Shown here: piece after piece, positions 37,141-49,200 of the stretch
Numbering within the stretch: position 1 is the stretch's first letter
Layout of the letters: each line of letters opens with the position of its first letter
NCBI GenBank assembly: GCA_026874595.1
Contig: CM049311.1
Location: 31,949,176 to 32,013,175 of the forward strand
Length of the DNA stretch: 64,000 nucleotides
From: Sipunculus nudus
Lineage: Eukaryota > Annelida > Sipuncula > Golfingiida > Sipunculidae
Direction: 5' to 3'
Notes under the pieces: generated by a model
What the model saw: only the letters and a program-made list of their open reading frames with translations
What the model was told of the DNA's origin: nothing
Databases searched by the model: none
Position numbers and translations under genes: made by a program

Positions 37141-39431
37141 TCAGAATACGGGTATTCGACGAGCGACCGCGTGTATCCGCCGAAATCAGAGTGGGACGGG
37201 TGAATTGAGGTATGATGTAATTGGCCAGGGGAAATAGAGTGAGATGTGTTGCAAATTAGCATAGATGTCATCGACTTAAACATGATTGTAGGTGGCGCCA
37301 CCTGGTATTTGAAAGAGAAAGTTATCCAAGATGTATACACGTGCAACATTTTAGGCAGATAAGTCGAACAACTGCCCAGCTATGAGTGATTTTACCCAAC
37401 GGCAGACAAACAGATGGACGCTGTGCAAAAATGGTTGCAGGTGGCTCCACCAGTTTTGCGTATGACAAAGAGCTGTGTAAGATCTATACACATGCAAAAT
37501 TTCAGAAGGGTACGTCAAACCTGTCCTGAGATATAAGCATGGATGTTAGCAGCATGAACGTAATTGTAGGTGGTGCAACCTGTCATAAAATCAAGAAAAC
37601 TATCCAGGTTGTATACTCATGCAAAATTTCAAGTGGATAAGTCAAACCACTGCAGAGATATGAGTGATTTAAACCAAGGCAGACGAACAGATGGGCGCTG
37701 TGCAAAAATGGTTGCTGGTGGCGCAACCAGTTTTTAGCTCAGCTGACTATAAGTCATCTGAGCTATAGTCATGGTCCATTGTCCGTCGTCCGTCCGTCTG
37801 TCTGTCCGTCCGTCCGTCTGGATGTCCGTCCGTAAGACTGGCACGTTTCGACACCGTTGGACCTACGAATCTGAATTTCGGCATACAGTTAGATGTCCCC
37901 ATAATCTCCTACCATGCCGAAAAATTGGGTCAATAGGAAAAACCTCAATTTTTTATTAAAAATCTATTTTCACACTTCAGGACTGCCTAAAATCAAAACC
38001 ACTCATCTGGTTTTCTTCATATTTACCATAAATATTCCTCTATATAGTTCCTATCTACATGCCAGATATTAAGTCAGTATTATATAATTTAAAAAAGTTA
38101 TGGGCCCAAACATAATGGACTTTGTAAAAAAATCAGGAAGATATTTGGTCACTTAAGACCAAAAGTGTTAAAGGTAGGGACTTTTTTCCAGTAATACAAC
38201 TTATATTAATCAAAATTTAATTGTATACCAAAAATTAGATCAAAATTTGTTAAATTTTTTTAAATATTGGCAAAAATATAAAATTGGTACCTTAAATTTT
38301 GCCCAACTTTGGCCATGGCACGTTTTTTTCCTGTAAGTACTGTGGATTTAATTTTCACACCATGTATACATAAGGATTTAATCTGTTAAAATCTGAAATT
38401 TAAAAATAAAAGCTGCAAAATTAGGCTAGTTATTGAATTTTTTTGGAGGCTCTTGTTGTATTCCCTTACATTGTCAAGCAGTCCACTTTGATGACTGTAG
38501 GTCATTCAGTGCACATCTCTATGCTCCCCAGGCTGTTGACATAATTTTAGATGTCCCCAAAATCTCCTACCATACCGAAAATTGGGTCATTAGGACTTTG
38601 TTCAGGACTTCGAGATATTAAGGGAAAAAAAACTCAGTTTTCCATAAAAAAAGCCATTGTTACACTTCAGGGCTGCCTAATATCAAAACCACTGATCTGT
38701 TTTTGATCGTATTTAGGATTCACATTCTTTTATACATTTTCTATGAACATACCAAAAATTAGGTCAGTATTGGGTATTATTTTGAAGTTATGGGCCAAAA
38801 CATAATGCAATTTGTTTAAAAAATCAGGAAATATATTACTCACATGAGAATTGCTGAACCTAGAGACTTTTTTTCAGGAATATAACTTTATTTAATCAAG
38901 ATTCAATTGTTTACCCAAAATTAGATCTGAATTTTGCAAATTTTTCAAGTTATTAGCATAAATACAAAATCAATACCTTAAATTTTGTCCAACTTTGGCA
39001 CTGTTGATTTAATTTTCACAGCATATATACATAAGGATTTAATCTTTTAAAATCTGAAATTTCAAAGAAATTGATTGGAAAGAATAGCTTTTATTCATGT
39101 TTTCATACACCATGTCAAGTGTTGTTTACATCTAGCCCACCTAGTAGTACAGCCTTCACTTGCATTATGTAACCCACCCCAGGCAGCTTGCCTTAGGTCA
39201 GCTTGGCCACTACCAGCAGGCTTCCCCTCTGCTCTGCACTCCCCCCCCCCCCCCCCCAGATGGTGCATAAACTAGATGAATGTTATTATTTTCTGTATGT
39301 GATTCATTCTTATTCTAGGCTATGCTACATTTTAGATTTTGTATTGTACCACCAGGGTTACAATGATTAAAGTGTACATTTAATTGTGTCCACAAAGTGG
39401 TGTATTGCTATGAAAGTGTGGATGTTCATGA

Positions 39432-40036
39432 GATTATTATTATTATTATTATTATATTACAACATTTTTATAGCGCTTTATCCAATAAGATTATCGCTCT
39501 AAAGCGCTTTACATTAGGCAGTCATATAAAATGAAAGAGTTGAAAAAACACTAATATCCATTTAGAGACTAGATTTAAAAACCTAGTCTCCAAGTTAAAA
39601 CCGAAAGTCCATTTAAAGTAAAAAATTAATATATGATAAAAGCAATAGGATAAGAGATGATAAAAAAACTAATTATTCCACTCAGTTCATGGCTATAATG
39701 CTGATTAAAAATGAAGTCCTCTGCAGTAAAACATAGTGACTCGCACTCTCACTATTTGGCGCTATTTATCAGTGTGTGTGCCTGTTTAAAGAGATGGGTT
39801 TTTAGTCCTTTGCGGAAAGCCAAGAGAGATGGTGCATCCCTTAAAATGTCAGGAAGTTCATTCCTAAGTGTTGGTGCAGCCGCTTTAAAACTACGGTCAC
39901 CATATGTTACAGTCCGCGTTTTTGGTACGACAAGCAAGGACTTTGAGGAGGATCTTAGAGTCCGAGCAGGTCGGCGGCGTTGCACAAGGTCACAGATGTA
40001 TTGTGGAGCAATGCCTGCAAGTGCTTGGTAATTGAT
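39432..40036 (-). mobile_element. 5'-truncated non-LTR retrotransposon (LINE) 3' end
   Basis: On the minus strand, 39985-39752 encodes a peptide with RTLRSSSKSLLVVPKTRT, then YGDRSFKAAAPTLRNELP and LKTHLFKQAHT. This is the typical C-terminal tail of the reverse-transcriptase ORF of jockey/CR1/L2-type LINEs. It is followed by a 3' region with AAAGCGCTATAAAAATG and an AAT-repeat tail (39433-39456 on the plus strand as ATT). The element is severely 5'-truncated. Comparison with copy I near 25925 shows the interruption directly. Confidence 0.82.
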
Positions 40037-40559
40037 AAGTAATTCCTTACTTCAGAGGAGTAAAAACTTCACCAGGTGTGAAATTGACTATTAATTTCAG
40101 TAATTAATTAAAACTTGGATAGTAATTAGCACAATGATATTGTTTGTTTCTCATTCAACCAACAGTGTGTATACTTTATTTGAAAAGATGTTTTATTTTA
40201 TCAAATTTACTGAATCTTTTATTTTATTTTGGTGAATAAAATTAAGCAGGTACTGAAAACTCCAATGTGCAAAACTTTTTAATAGTGATTCAAGGAATAT
40301 TCTTGTAGATGCCATGTTGTGGCATTATTTTCTTTTAAATTCAGTTTAAACATTTATGATTTAAAAATAATTAAATATATGTGTATGCATAATATGACCC
40401 AATATGAGCTACTCTCTGGATATATGATGATTGCAACCTTTGCAACAATTCTAATATTTTAACTTATAGTTTCAGTTTTTTACTCTGTATATATAATGAT
40501 TGCAACTTTTGCAACAATTCTAATATTTTAACTTATATTTTCAGGTTTTTAGCTCAGCT

Positions 40560-42600
40560 GACTGAAAGTCATCTGAGCTATAGCGATCACTCTTTGTCCG
40601 TCGTCCGTCTGTCCGTCCGTTAACCAGGCACAAATCGTAACCGCTGGACCTAGAACCTTGTAACTTGTAATTCTGAGAGGTCCATAAAAAATCTCCTTGG
40701 AAACCAGAAATTAGGTCTCTGTTACCCATATCCTTCGAGCTATGTGGCCCCAAAGTACCCCCCAGAAAAGTCAAAAATTTCATACAAAAACTGCAATATC
40801 TCATTAACTACTTGACTGATGGTCATGATTTTTGGCATACATATTGATCATGAGATGTTACATCACTTCCTGCAGACTGGTGGCGCCACCTGTATTTTTC
40901 GATATTTTACGAATTTTTTTCTCTATTTTTGAGACCTTTAAAAATGTGAACATCTGTTAACAAGGCACAAATCATAAAGACTGGACTTAGAATCTTAATT
41001 CTTGACACACTGAGAGGTCCATGAAAAATCTCCTTGGAAACCAGAAATTAGGTCTCTGTTACCCATATCCTTTGACCTATGGGGCCCAAAAGTACCCCCC
41101 AGAATAGTAAAAAATTTCATACAAAAACTTCAATATCTCAATAACTACATCACTGATGGTCTTCATTTTTGGCATACATATTGATCATGAGATGTTCGAT
41201 CAGTTCCTGCAGACTGGTGGCGCCACCTGTACTGTTTGATTTTTTACGATTTTTTCCTCTATTTTTGAGACCTTTGAGGATGCTGTCATCTGTTAGCGTG
41301 GCACAAATCGTAACGACTGGACCTAGAATCTTCATTTTCGACACACTGAGAGACCCATGAAAAGTCTCCATGGAAACCAGAAATTAGGTCTCTGTTACCC
41401 ATATCCTTCGAGCTATGGGGCCCAAAATTACCCCCCAGAATAGTCAACAATTTCATACAAAAACTTCAATATCTCATTAACTACATCACTGATGGTCATG
41501 ATTTTTCGACATACATATTGATCATAAGATGTTTCATCAGTTTGTGCAGACTGGTGGCGCCACCTGTATTTTTCAATGTTCACGAATTGTTTTCTCCATT
41601 TTTGAGACCTTTAAGGATGTAGTTATCTGTCAACAGGGTACAAATCGTAACGACTGGACCTAGAATCTTCGTTCTTGACACACAGGGAGACCCATGATAA
41701 GTCTCCATGGAAACCTGAAATTTGGTCTCTGTTACCCATATCCTTTGAGCTATGGCACTCCAAAGTACAGCTCAGAATAATGGAAAATTTGATACAAAAG
41801 CTAAAGTATCTGAACATCTAATGCAGAGATAACCATAATTGTTTGCATGGATATTGATCATGGAGTGTTTCATAAGTTTCTGCAGACTGGTGGCACCACC
41901 TGTATTTGTTCGGTTTTTTTTACGAAATTTTTCTGTATTTTTGAGACCTTTAAAGATATGAACATCTGTTAACAGGGCACAAATCATAAAAACTGGACCA
42001 AGAATCTTCATTCTTGGCACACAGGGAGACCCATGAAAAGTCTCCATGGAAACTTGAAATTAGGTCTCTGTTACCCATATTCTTTAAGCTGTATGGGTCC
42101 AAAATACCCCCCCCCCCCCCCCAGAATAATGGAAAATTTGATACAAAAACTGCAGTATTTCAATAACTACAACACTGATGGTCATGATTTTCGGCATACA
42201 TATTGATCATGAGCTGTTCCATCAGTTTCTGCAGACTGGGTGTGCCACCTCTATTTTTATTTCAAATTTTTACGATTTTTTTTTCTTTTTTTTGAGACCT
42301 TTAAAGATGTGGTTATCTGTCAACAGGGTACAAATCGCAACAACTGGACCTAGAATCTTCATTCTTGTCATGCAAGGAGGCCCATGAAAGGTGCCTGTGG
42401 AAACTTTAAATTAGGTCTCTGTTACCCATATCCTTCAAGCTATAGGACTCCGAAGTATCCCTCAGAATAATGGACAATTTGATACAAAAACTGAAGTATC
42501 TGAACAACTAATGCAGAGATCACCATGATTTTTTGCATGGATATTGACCATTAAGTGTTTTTATTAGTTTCTGCAGACTGGTGGAGCCACCTGTATTTTT
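40560..42600 (+). repeat. 337-bp tandem array ending each unit in GGTGGCGCCACC
   Basis: The terminal phrase GCAGACTGGTGGCGCCACCT or variants has its palindrome at 40879, 41216, 41553, 41889 (GGTGGCACCACC), about 42239 (variant) and 42580 (GGTGGAGCCACC). Units share AACAGGGCACAAATCGTAAC, GGACCTAGAATCTT, TCTCTGTTACCCATATCC and GATGGTCATGATTTT. Confidence 0.92.
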
Positions 42601-42603
42601 GTA

Positions 42604-43770
42604 TCCGCCAAAACGAAGTTTTGCGGATACTATGTTTTTGACCGAGTTCCGCCGCCGCCGCGGCGTTCGTTTCCAGAGAGCTCCTCGGAGACTAATGGAC
42701 CGATTTTTCCCAAACTTACACCTATTATCGGGTCACATGTGAACTGGTGCCTAACCAATTTGCATTGACCTCTGACCTTTCCTCTCTATCCAGTGTCCAT
42801 TTGTGGGTCTGTTTCCACTTATAAACCCTTTTATCTCGGGAACCGTTTGATCGATCAGGAAATAAAATTGATACAAATGTAGCCCTTGGATTGCTTTATA
42901 ACATACACAAAAAATGTGGCGCCACCTGTAACCATGTTTGCACAGTGTCCATCTGTTCATCTGCCTTGGGTTAAAATCACTCATATCTCTGCAGTGAATT
43001 GACTAATTCACCTGAAATTCGTCATGTGTATACATCCAGGATAGCTTTCTTGATTTTATGACAGGTGGCGCCACCTACGTTCACGTTCACGCTGATGACA
43101 TCCAAGCTTATATCTCGGGAACCGTTTGACCGATCAGGAAATAAAATTTTTACAAATGTAGCCCTTTGATAGCTCTGTAACATACACAAAAAATGGTGGC
43201 GCCACCTGTAACAATGTTTGCACAGCGTCTGTCTGTTAGTCTGCCGTGGCCTAAAATCACTCATTTCTCTGTAGTGGTTCGACATAACTGCCTAAAATTT
43301 TGCAGGTTTATACATCGTGGACAGCTTTCTTGATTTTATGACAGGTGGCGCCACCTACATTCTAGTTAACGCTGGACACATCCAAGCTCATATCTCAGGA
43401 ACCATTTGACCGATTGGGCCAAAATTGTGCATGTGTTTAGATCTCACATAGGTCTTTATCATACACAAAACTAGAGGGGTTACCTGCAAAGATTTTTACA
43501 CAGTGTTTGTCTGTTTGTCTGCCATGGGCAAAAATCGCTCATATACATGTAGTGGTTTGACTTTTCTGCCTAAAATTTTGCAGGTGTATACAACTTGGAC
43601 AGCTTTCTGGATTTGTGGTAGGTGGCACAACCTACATACACATTTAGGCTGCAGACATCCATGCTAATATGAAACATACCTCACTCTATTTCCCCTTGCC
43701 ACTCAATCCATGCCTCACTATCCGATTTTGGCAGATACATGTAGTCACTTGTCGGTTACCCGTATTCTAG
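42604..43770 (+). mobile_element. Helitron (TCCGCC ... CCCGTATTCTAG), complete
   Basis: TC at 42604 opens the stem-loop TCCGCCAAAAC / GTTTTGCGGA, then TACTATGTTTT and a CCG-rich stretch. It ends GTCGGTTACCCGTATTCTAG at 43770, followed by T. The internal units of about 150-280 bp include CACAGTGTCCATCTGTT-like and ACAGGTGGCGCCACCTA motifs. Same family as the outer minus-strand Helitron 37141-45260. No protein-coding capacity seen. Confidence 0.82.
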
Positions 43771-45260
43771 TTTTAAAAGTTTACACATTTTTCTCTATTT
43801 TTGAGATATATAAATACAGACTAAATCTTGGCCTGTTGGTTAATCTGTTTGATGCTTCAGTTGAATGGGTATATACTACCATTCTGATGATAAAATTTCC
43901 TTTTGCGAATCTCTTCCCAGTCAGCTGAGCGTCATGACCCATGGGTCACCTGTTTCATTTAAAATTTATAAAACCTGTAAATAAAAAAATGATTCAGATA
44001 AAAACTTCTTAATGGAAAAAGTGGATATGCTTAAAAAAAATAGGCTTGTATATAAACTTAAATGCATTATTCCCTTGAAAGTGAAATAAAGGTATTAGTC
44101 CATTCTGTCCACTTGCCTGTCCATCTGTAAATTTTCCATCTGTAAATTTTCATACATTACAGTATCTCAAAACTTTTACTGTTTTTCTTCATGACAGTCT
44201 TGTCAGAGTATTAGTTTGCAATCATATATTTAGAACTTTACTATAACCAAGTAGGAGGGCCCCTTTCCTCTTAGCTTTTCATATTCTTATATAAATGAAA
44301 AACATTACAATAGAATATTTCTACATCCACCTTCGTGCTGCCCTCACTTTTCCCTTCTCCGAACCCCATCCCAAAGTCAGCCTCAGTAAGCAAGAACAAG
44401 ATGAATCAGATATATTCATACTTTAATATTTTGTATAACTAATCGTCCATAGGTACCTATGTACATGCCAGAAATTATGTCAATATTGTGTAATATGTAG
44501 ACATAGTGGGCATTACAATAATGTACCTTGTCAAGACTAAAGAGATATTGTGTCATACAGTCACAAATTCATAAATCACTTCATCAGCATAGTTAATCAT
44601 AACATCATATCTGTCAAATTGAAAGCTTGCAGACTGCCATACACTTTAGATCCTTCAACAAATAGCCTTATCATCATTCTACTACTGCTTATTACTGCTG
44701 TCATTGCATTCATATTTGCTCAAATATATCACAATTTTCTACACCTCTTTAATAAATAAAAAATAAACCACAAAATATGACTCTATTAATCCATCAGTCA
44801 GGTTATTTCATTTATCATTTACTCACATATTACATTACATTCCTTTTAAATAGCCCAACATGTCCATGATATTCATAAGCTTTATCGACTCGATATAGTA
44901 TCACAGTGGAGAAACATTTATGGTCCAATCACGATCAGCTGAGCGCCGTGACCCATGGGTCCCTTGTTTGTATGTTATAAAGTTGTCCAAAAGCTACACT
45001 CGTGCAAATTTTCAAACCGATTAGTCAAACGAGTCCGAAGATATGGGGGCAATGTGTGAAAACATGCACAGATGGACGCACTACAGAGAGGAAAGGTCAG
45101 AGGTCGACGCTAAATGGTTAGGCACCAGTTCACATGTGACCCGATAATGGGGTCAAGAAAATTCGGAAAAATCGGTCCAAAGGTCTATTCCAGAAACGAA
45201 CGCGGCGGCGGCGGAACCCGATTAAAAACTTAAGTATTCGCAAAACTTCGTTTCCGCGGA

Positions 45261-48200
45261 TACAATTATAGGTGGCGCCACCAGCCTTGTGTACCACAAT
45301 GTAACCCATAATAAATGGAAATACAAAATTTCAGCCAGTGTACCAAACCGCTGCTGGGATGTGTGACTTTCAAAACAATGAAAACGGATGGACGCCTTGC
45401 GGAAACAACTATAAGTATCTATAGGTTGCGCCACGGTTGTGTCAAGCTGAATGGTTAAATTTTCACAAGAATATTCTAGGATAGGGTTTTTCGCGAACCT
45501 GTGAGCTTATGCGATGGTGTGGCGTCGTCCGTCGTCTGTCCTCCGGCGTCCGTCGTCTGTACGTTAACCTATATTATCTTGAAAACGGCAAGAGTTGGCA
45601 TCACGAAATTTTATGCAAAAAATTAGTCATCTCAAAAACTATCGGATTTTGCTTATTTTTTGGCTAATTGCATTTTCTTAGATTTTATAGAGAAAAAGCT
45701 TATAAACTTTAAACATCTTCTTCTCCGAAACTGTTCAGCCAAATTTACCAATATTTCACAGAAATGATTCCTGGAACAAACTCTCTCAAGTTTGGTTTAA
45801 GTTCGGTTTGGCCATGTTACAGGAAGTTTAACTTCGTCATCTGTCCAAAAAAGCATACTAAAATTACAATCTCAGAAATGGCTGGAGCTATCATCACCAA
45901 ATTTTATGCCAATGTTGGTCACATGAGTCATATCTGAAATTGAGGTATTGGTGGCGCCACCTGCTTTGGCCTTTTTTGTACGGGGGTCATGAAAGCCCGT
46001 ATCATACTGACTGCTACAAAAAAACTTCTTCTCTGAAACCATGGCCAAATTGTTTAATATCGCACAGAAATGATCCTAGCTAGGTAGTGCTTTCTGAAGT
46101 TTGTTCAAATGGTCCCAGTTCAGTGACTTATGGCTGAGTTATGGGAAGCTGAATTTAGTCATATGCCATAACAGGCCAATTTAGCTCAGTGGCTACAAAG
46201 AACTTCTCAAAAACCACTGCTCCAAATTCTGAAATCTCACACATTAATTATCCTTAGATGTTGATAATTCAAGTTTGTTCAAATGGTTTTGGTTCAGTAA
46301 TTTTTGGCTGAGTTATGGGAAGCTTAACTTAGCCATTTTGCTGTATTTTCCCATATGAGTTATCAACCTGCAAAACGTTTTTTGACTGACGCCACTGAGG
46401 TCAATTTGTTTAATTTTTTACAGGAATAATCCCCTGAATAGTTCTTATAATAATTGTCTTTTATGGTTCCAAAGAATGAATTTTGGCTGAATTATAAAGA
46501 TTGAACTGAGTCATTTTACCAAATATGTTAGGTGTGTGAAGCAGATACATCTAGCCTGGCACCAGTTTATCAGCATCCGTTACATCATGCCTCTAGACAT
46601 TTAGATTTCAGGTTATCTATGGTTAATATTGACAAGAATGTTTTTTTTAAAGGTTTTAAAAAATGTAGATTTATGATTTTAGATATTCCTCATGCCAGGC
46701 AAAGTTTACAATCACAGGTATACAGCTCTCTGTGGGTATATAAAGACCGCTGTACATGGATAATATATAATTGGTATCCATACTCAACTTTATTCAAGAT
46801 TATGCCATCAGTGAGATGTATCTGTATTATAATTTTGCATTCAATATGCATCTGTAGTAATTTTTAGCGAACCTGTGAGCTAATGCGATGGTTTGGCATC
46901 GTCTGTTGTCGTTGTTAACCCATACTATTGATACAGAGGTGGGGTTCGGGGATGTCCCCACCTGTATCACAAGCAGTTGCTGATGCACGTGGCAGACAAT
47001 GTTCCAAGACCAGTTTGATGACAGAAGCCTTTATTCAATAGCAAGCGGTCTGGGACAGTCTCTCTCTCTGAGAGAGCCGCCCAGTCTCCCTGACTCACTG
47101 ACTCTCAGTGCGCTCTACAGATGGTTTTGTTACAGAGCTTTCACGTGACACATGAGACGTACATACCCATATTTTTGCATTTCATCATAAAAGCTTAACC
47201 TGATTTGTTGTCCCAAAGTACGTAGGTCACAATTACATCAGAGGTGTAAGTTGACTTTATAAGTTTTGCCAGATTTTACTGGATGAAAGTATTCTGGAAA
47301 ATCCCAAGTCTGACCTGACATACATCCTGTTATAGACTGACCTACAAGTCCTATTTCAGACTCATATAAACATAATCTGCCTGCCTCATCATAGAAACCA
47401 ATTTAGAGCTAATTTTTGAGAGTACATTTAGGCTCTACAAACATACTGAATTACCATTAGATACTTGTCTGATGAACCAATAATAATTCTTAGGCTCTGT
47501 CTGAATATCAGTCCTCATCAATCTCTGACACTGATCTTAGTGTTTGTCACTCTGTGAATTTTAAGTTTTAGTTTGATTACCAATATTTAAATTAACCACT
47601 TTATAACACTATTTCGAAAACAACTTGAGCTAGTGTCATGAAATTTAATGCAAAAAAATAGCCATCTGAAAAACTCTGCATTTTCTTAGATTTTATAGAG
47701 AAAAAGCCTTTAAAAATCTTCTCCTCCGAAACGGTCAAGCCAAATTGTTCAATATTTCACAGAAATAATCTTTTATACCATCTCTCTCAAGTTTGTTCAA
47801 ATGGTTCAAGTTCGGTGAATATTGGCCGAGTTAAACTTAGCTAACTGTCCAAAAAAGCATACTAAAATAACAATCTCAGAAACAGCCGGAGCTATCATCA
47901 CCAAATTTTATTCCAGTGTTGGTCACATGAGTCATATATAAAATTCAGTTATTGGTGGCGCCACCTGCATTGACCTTTTTTTGTACGGGGGTCATTGGTC
48001 ATCTGTACATTAACCCATAATTTCTCAGGAATAGCAGGAGCTACCATCCCTAGATTTTATGCAATAATCTGTCACATATCAAATGTTGTGGGATTAAGCT
48101 TATTTTTATTTTTGCTATCTGCATTTACTTAGATTTTATAGGGAAAAAGCTGAAAAACCTTTAAAAGTCTTCTTCTTGTAAATGGTCCAGCCAGATTGTT

Positions 48201-48860
48201 AAATATTTTACAAAAATGATCCCAGAGGCAGGCCCTCTCAAGTTTGTTCAAATGGTTTGCATTTGATGAATTTAAGTGGTGTTACACGAATTCGAACAGT
48301 CATTTGGCCAATTAAGCATACTGACATAGTAATCTCAGAAATGACAGAAGCTTGCATTACCAAGTATTGTGCAAATGTTGGTCACATGACTCATATTTGA
48401 AGTTGCAGATTTTGTGGTGACACCTACATTGACCTGTTTTTTATGGGCAAAAACCTCATAATTTTAGCCTCTTTCAGCTTAAAATATTTATGACGAAACT
48501 GTCAAGTTGAATCGTTCAATTTTTCAAAAGAATTATCCTAGGACATGGTTCTTTCAATCATATCAGAAAAGCTTAAGTTGGTCTTATGGCCATTATTATG
48601 TGTATTTCAAACTGAGGAATGCAAAATTGTTCTTCTACAAAATTATTGTTTCAATTATAACTTCTGTAACATTGCACAAAAATTATTCTTAGGTGGTCTT
48701 TGTTGAATGATTTTTTGCAGAATTATTGGACCTTTAACATTGAAAGAACTGCATCTTTTATTATTCTAGATATTTTGATAAAAAGTTTATAAAAAAAAGC
48801 ATTTTAGCCAAAGTCTTTCAGTATATGTAAACAGATTTACCAACAGGCCAAGATTGTGTT
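45261..48860 (+). repeat. GCGAACCTGTGAGCT repeat region, two copies, one split by an LTR
   Basis: Fragments related to the outer Helitron continue to about 45480. A copy starting GCGAACCTGTGAGCTTATGC begins at about 45492, with CGTCCGTCGTC microsatellite, GTTAACC, and repeated AAATTT..TTTCACAGAAATGAT phrases. A second begins at 46867. Units include GGTGGCGCCACC (45950, 47954). The 3' limits are unclear; family phrases fade by about 48860. Confidence 0.6.
46929..47608 (-). mobile_element. Solo LTR, 680 bp, nested in the GCGAACC repeat
   Basis: Bounded TG (46929) ... CA (47608) with CTAT direct repeats on both sides (46925-46928, 47609-47612). The uninterrupted sequence CATACTATTTC is visible in the 4268-4460 copy. 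Read on the minus strand it has AATAAAGG about 105 bases before its end (near 47035), typical of an LTR poly(A) signal. No internal retroviral-type coding region is present, so it is a recombined solo LTR. Confidence 0.72.
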
Positions 48861-48889
48861 TGTATCTTTAAATACGTTGAGAAACTGCC

Positions 48890-49200
48890 AACTGTTTCAG
48901 ATTTGGCAACAGGTCAAGAGTTCATTCAGTGCAGCCAGATATAGGTCAAGAGTTCAGTCATTGCAGCCAAACACAAGGCATGTGATCACTTCATGGGTGA
49001 CATGTGAACACCTCATGGCCACCATGTGATCACCTCATGGGAGTCATGCCCCACAGGGCTGCATGTGGACCACCAACTGTGTCAGATTATGCAACAGGTC
49101 AAGAGTTCACTCAGTGCAGCCAGGTACCGGTCGAAAGTTCACCGAGTCTAGCCAGGTGCAGGTCATGAGTTCACTTAGTGCAGTAGCCTGAGCCAACAAA
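48890..49200 (+). repeat. Degenerate short minisatellite (CAGGTCAAGAGTTCACTCAG type)
   Basis: The phrase AGGTCAAGAGTTCACTCAGT, followed by GCAGCCAG and variants, recurs about six times at roughly 30-bp steps. A separate repeated ATGTGATCACCTCATGG block lies in the middle (about 48980-49040). Confidence 0.7.

Larger units (their letters stand above)
40545..43952 (+). mobile_element. AGCTCAGCTGA element (copy III) with 337-bp tandem array
   Basis: Opens GTTTTTAGCTCAGCTGACTG and closes TCAGCTGAGCGTCATGACCC ATGGGTCACCTG. It carries about six tandem units of 337-350 bp and a nested Helitron (42604-43770). It is inserted in copy II at ...TTATATTTTCAG|TTT, where copy I reads straight through (27640-27660). 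Confidence 0.85.
37731..44966 (+). mobile_element. AGCTCAGCTGA element (copy II) containing nested insertions
   Basis: Starts TTTTTAGCTCAGCTGACTAT (37731) and ends GCCGTGACCCATGGGTCCCT TG (44966). It is colinear with copy I (24926-28079) except for two insertions: a LINE fragment (about 39432-40036) and another family member, copy III (40545-43952). It lacks copy I's Helitron. Confidence 0.82.
37141..45260 (-). mobile_element. Outer Helitron (TCCGC ... CTGA), split by a 7-kb insertion
   Basis: On the minus strand it starts TCCGCGGAAACGAAG at 45260 and ends CCCGTATTCTGA at 37141, followed by T (CTGA fits CTRR). Bases 45260-44967 and 37730-37141 are its two halves; copy II (37731-44966) lies between. 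Its units carry ...GGTGGC(G/T)C(C/A)ACCAGTTTT..., and the junction falls in exactly such a unit. Confidence 0.75.

Noticed and set aside
37771-37959. Open frame of VRLSVRPSVWMSVR type
   Set aside because: It is a translation of the GTCC/GTCT microsatellite at the start of AGCTCAGCTGA copy II; similar frames appear wherever that repeat occurs.
39711-40031. 106-codon plus-strand frame
   Set aside because: The opposite strand encodes the recognisable LINE reverse-transcriptase tail, so this is a shadow.
40560-42600. Regular direct repeats as a CRISPR-like array
   Set aside because: The 337-bp units have no unique spacers, and the context is an animal transposon.
42640-42670. CCGCCGCCGCGG stretch as a CpG-island promoter
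   Set aside because: It is the GC-rich 5' segment of the Helitron at 42604 and recurs in its relatives (26041, 45205), with no gene downstream.
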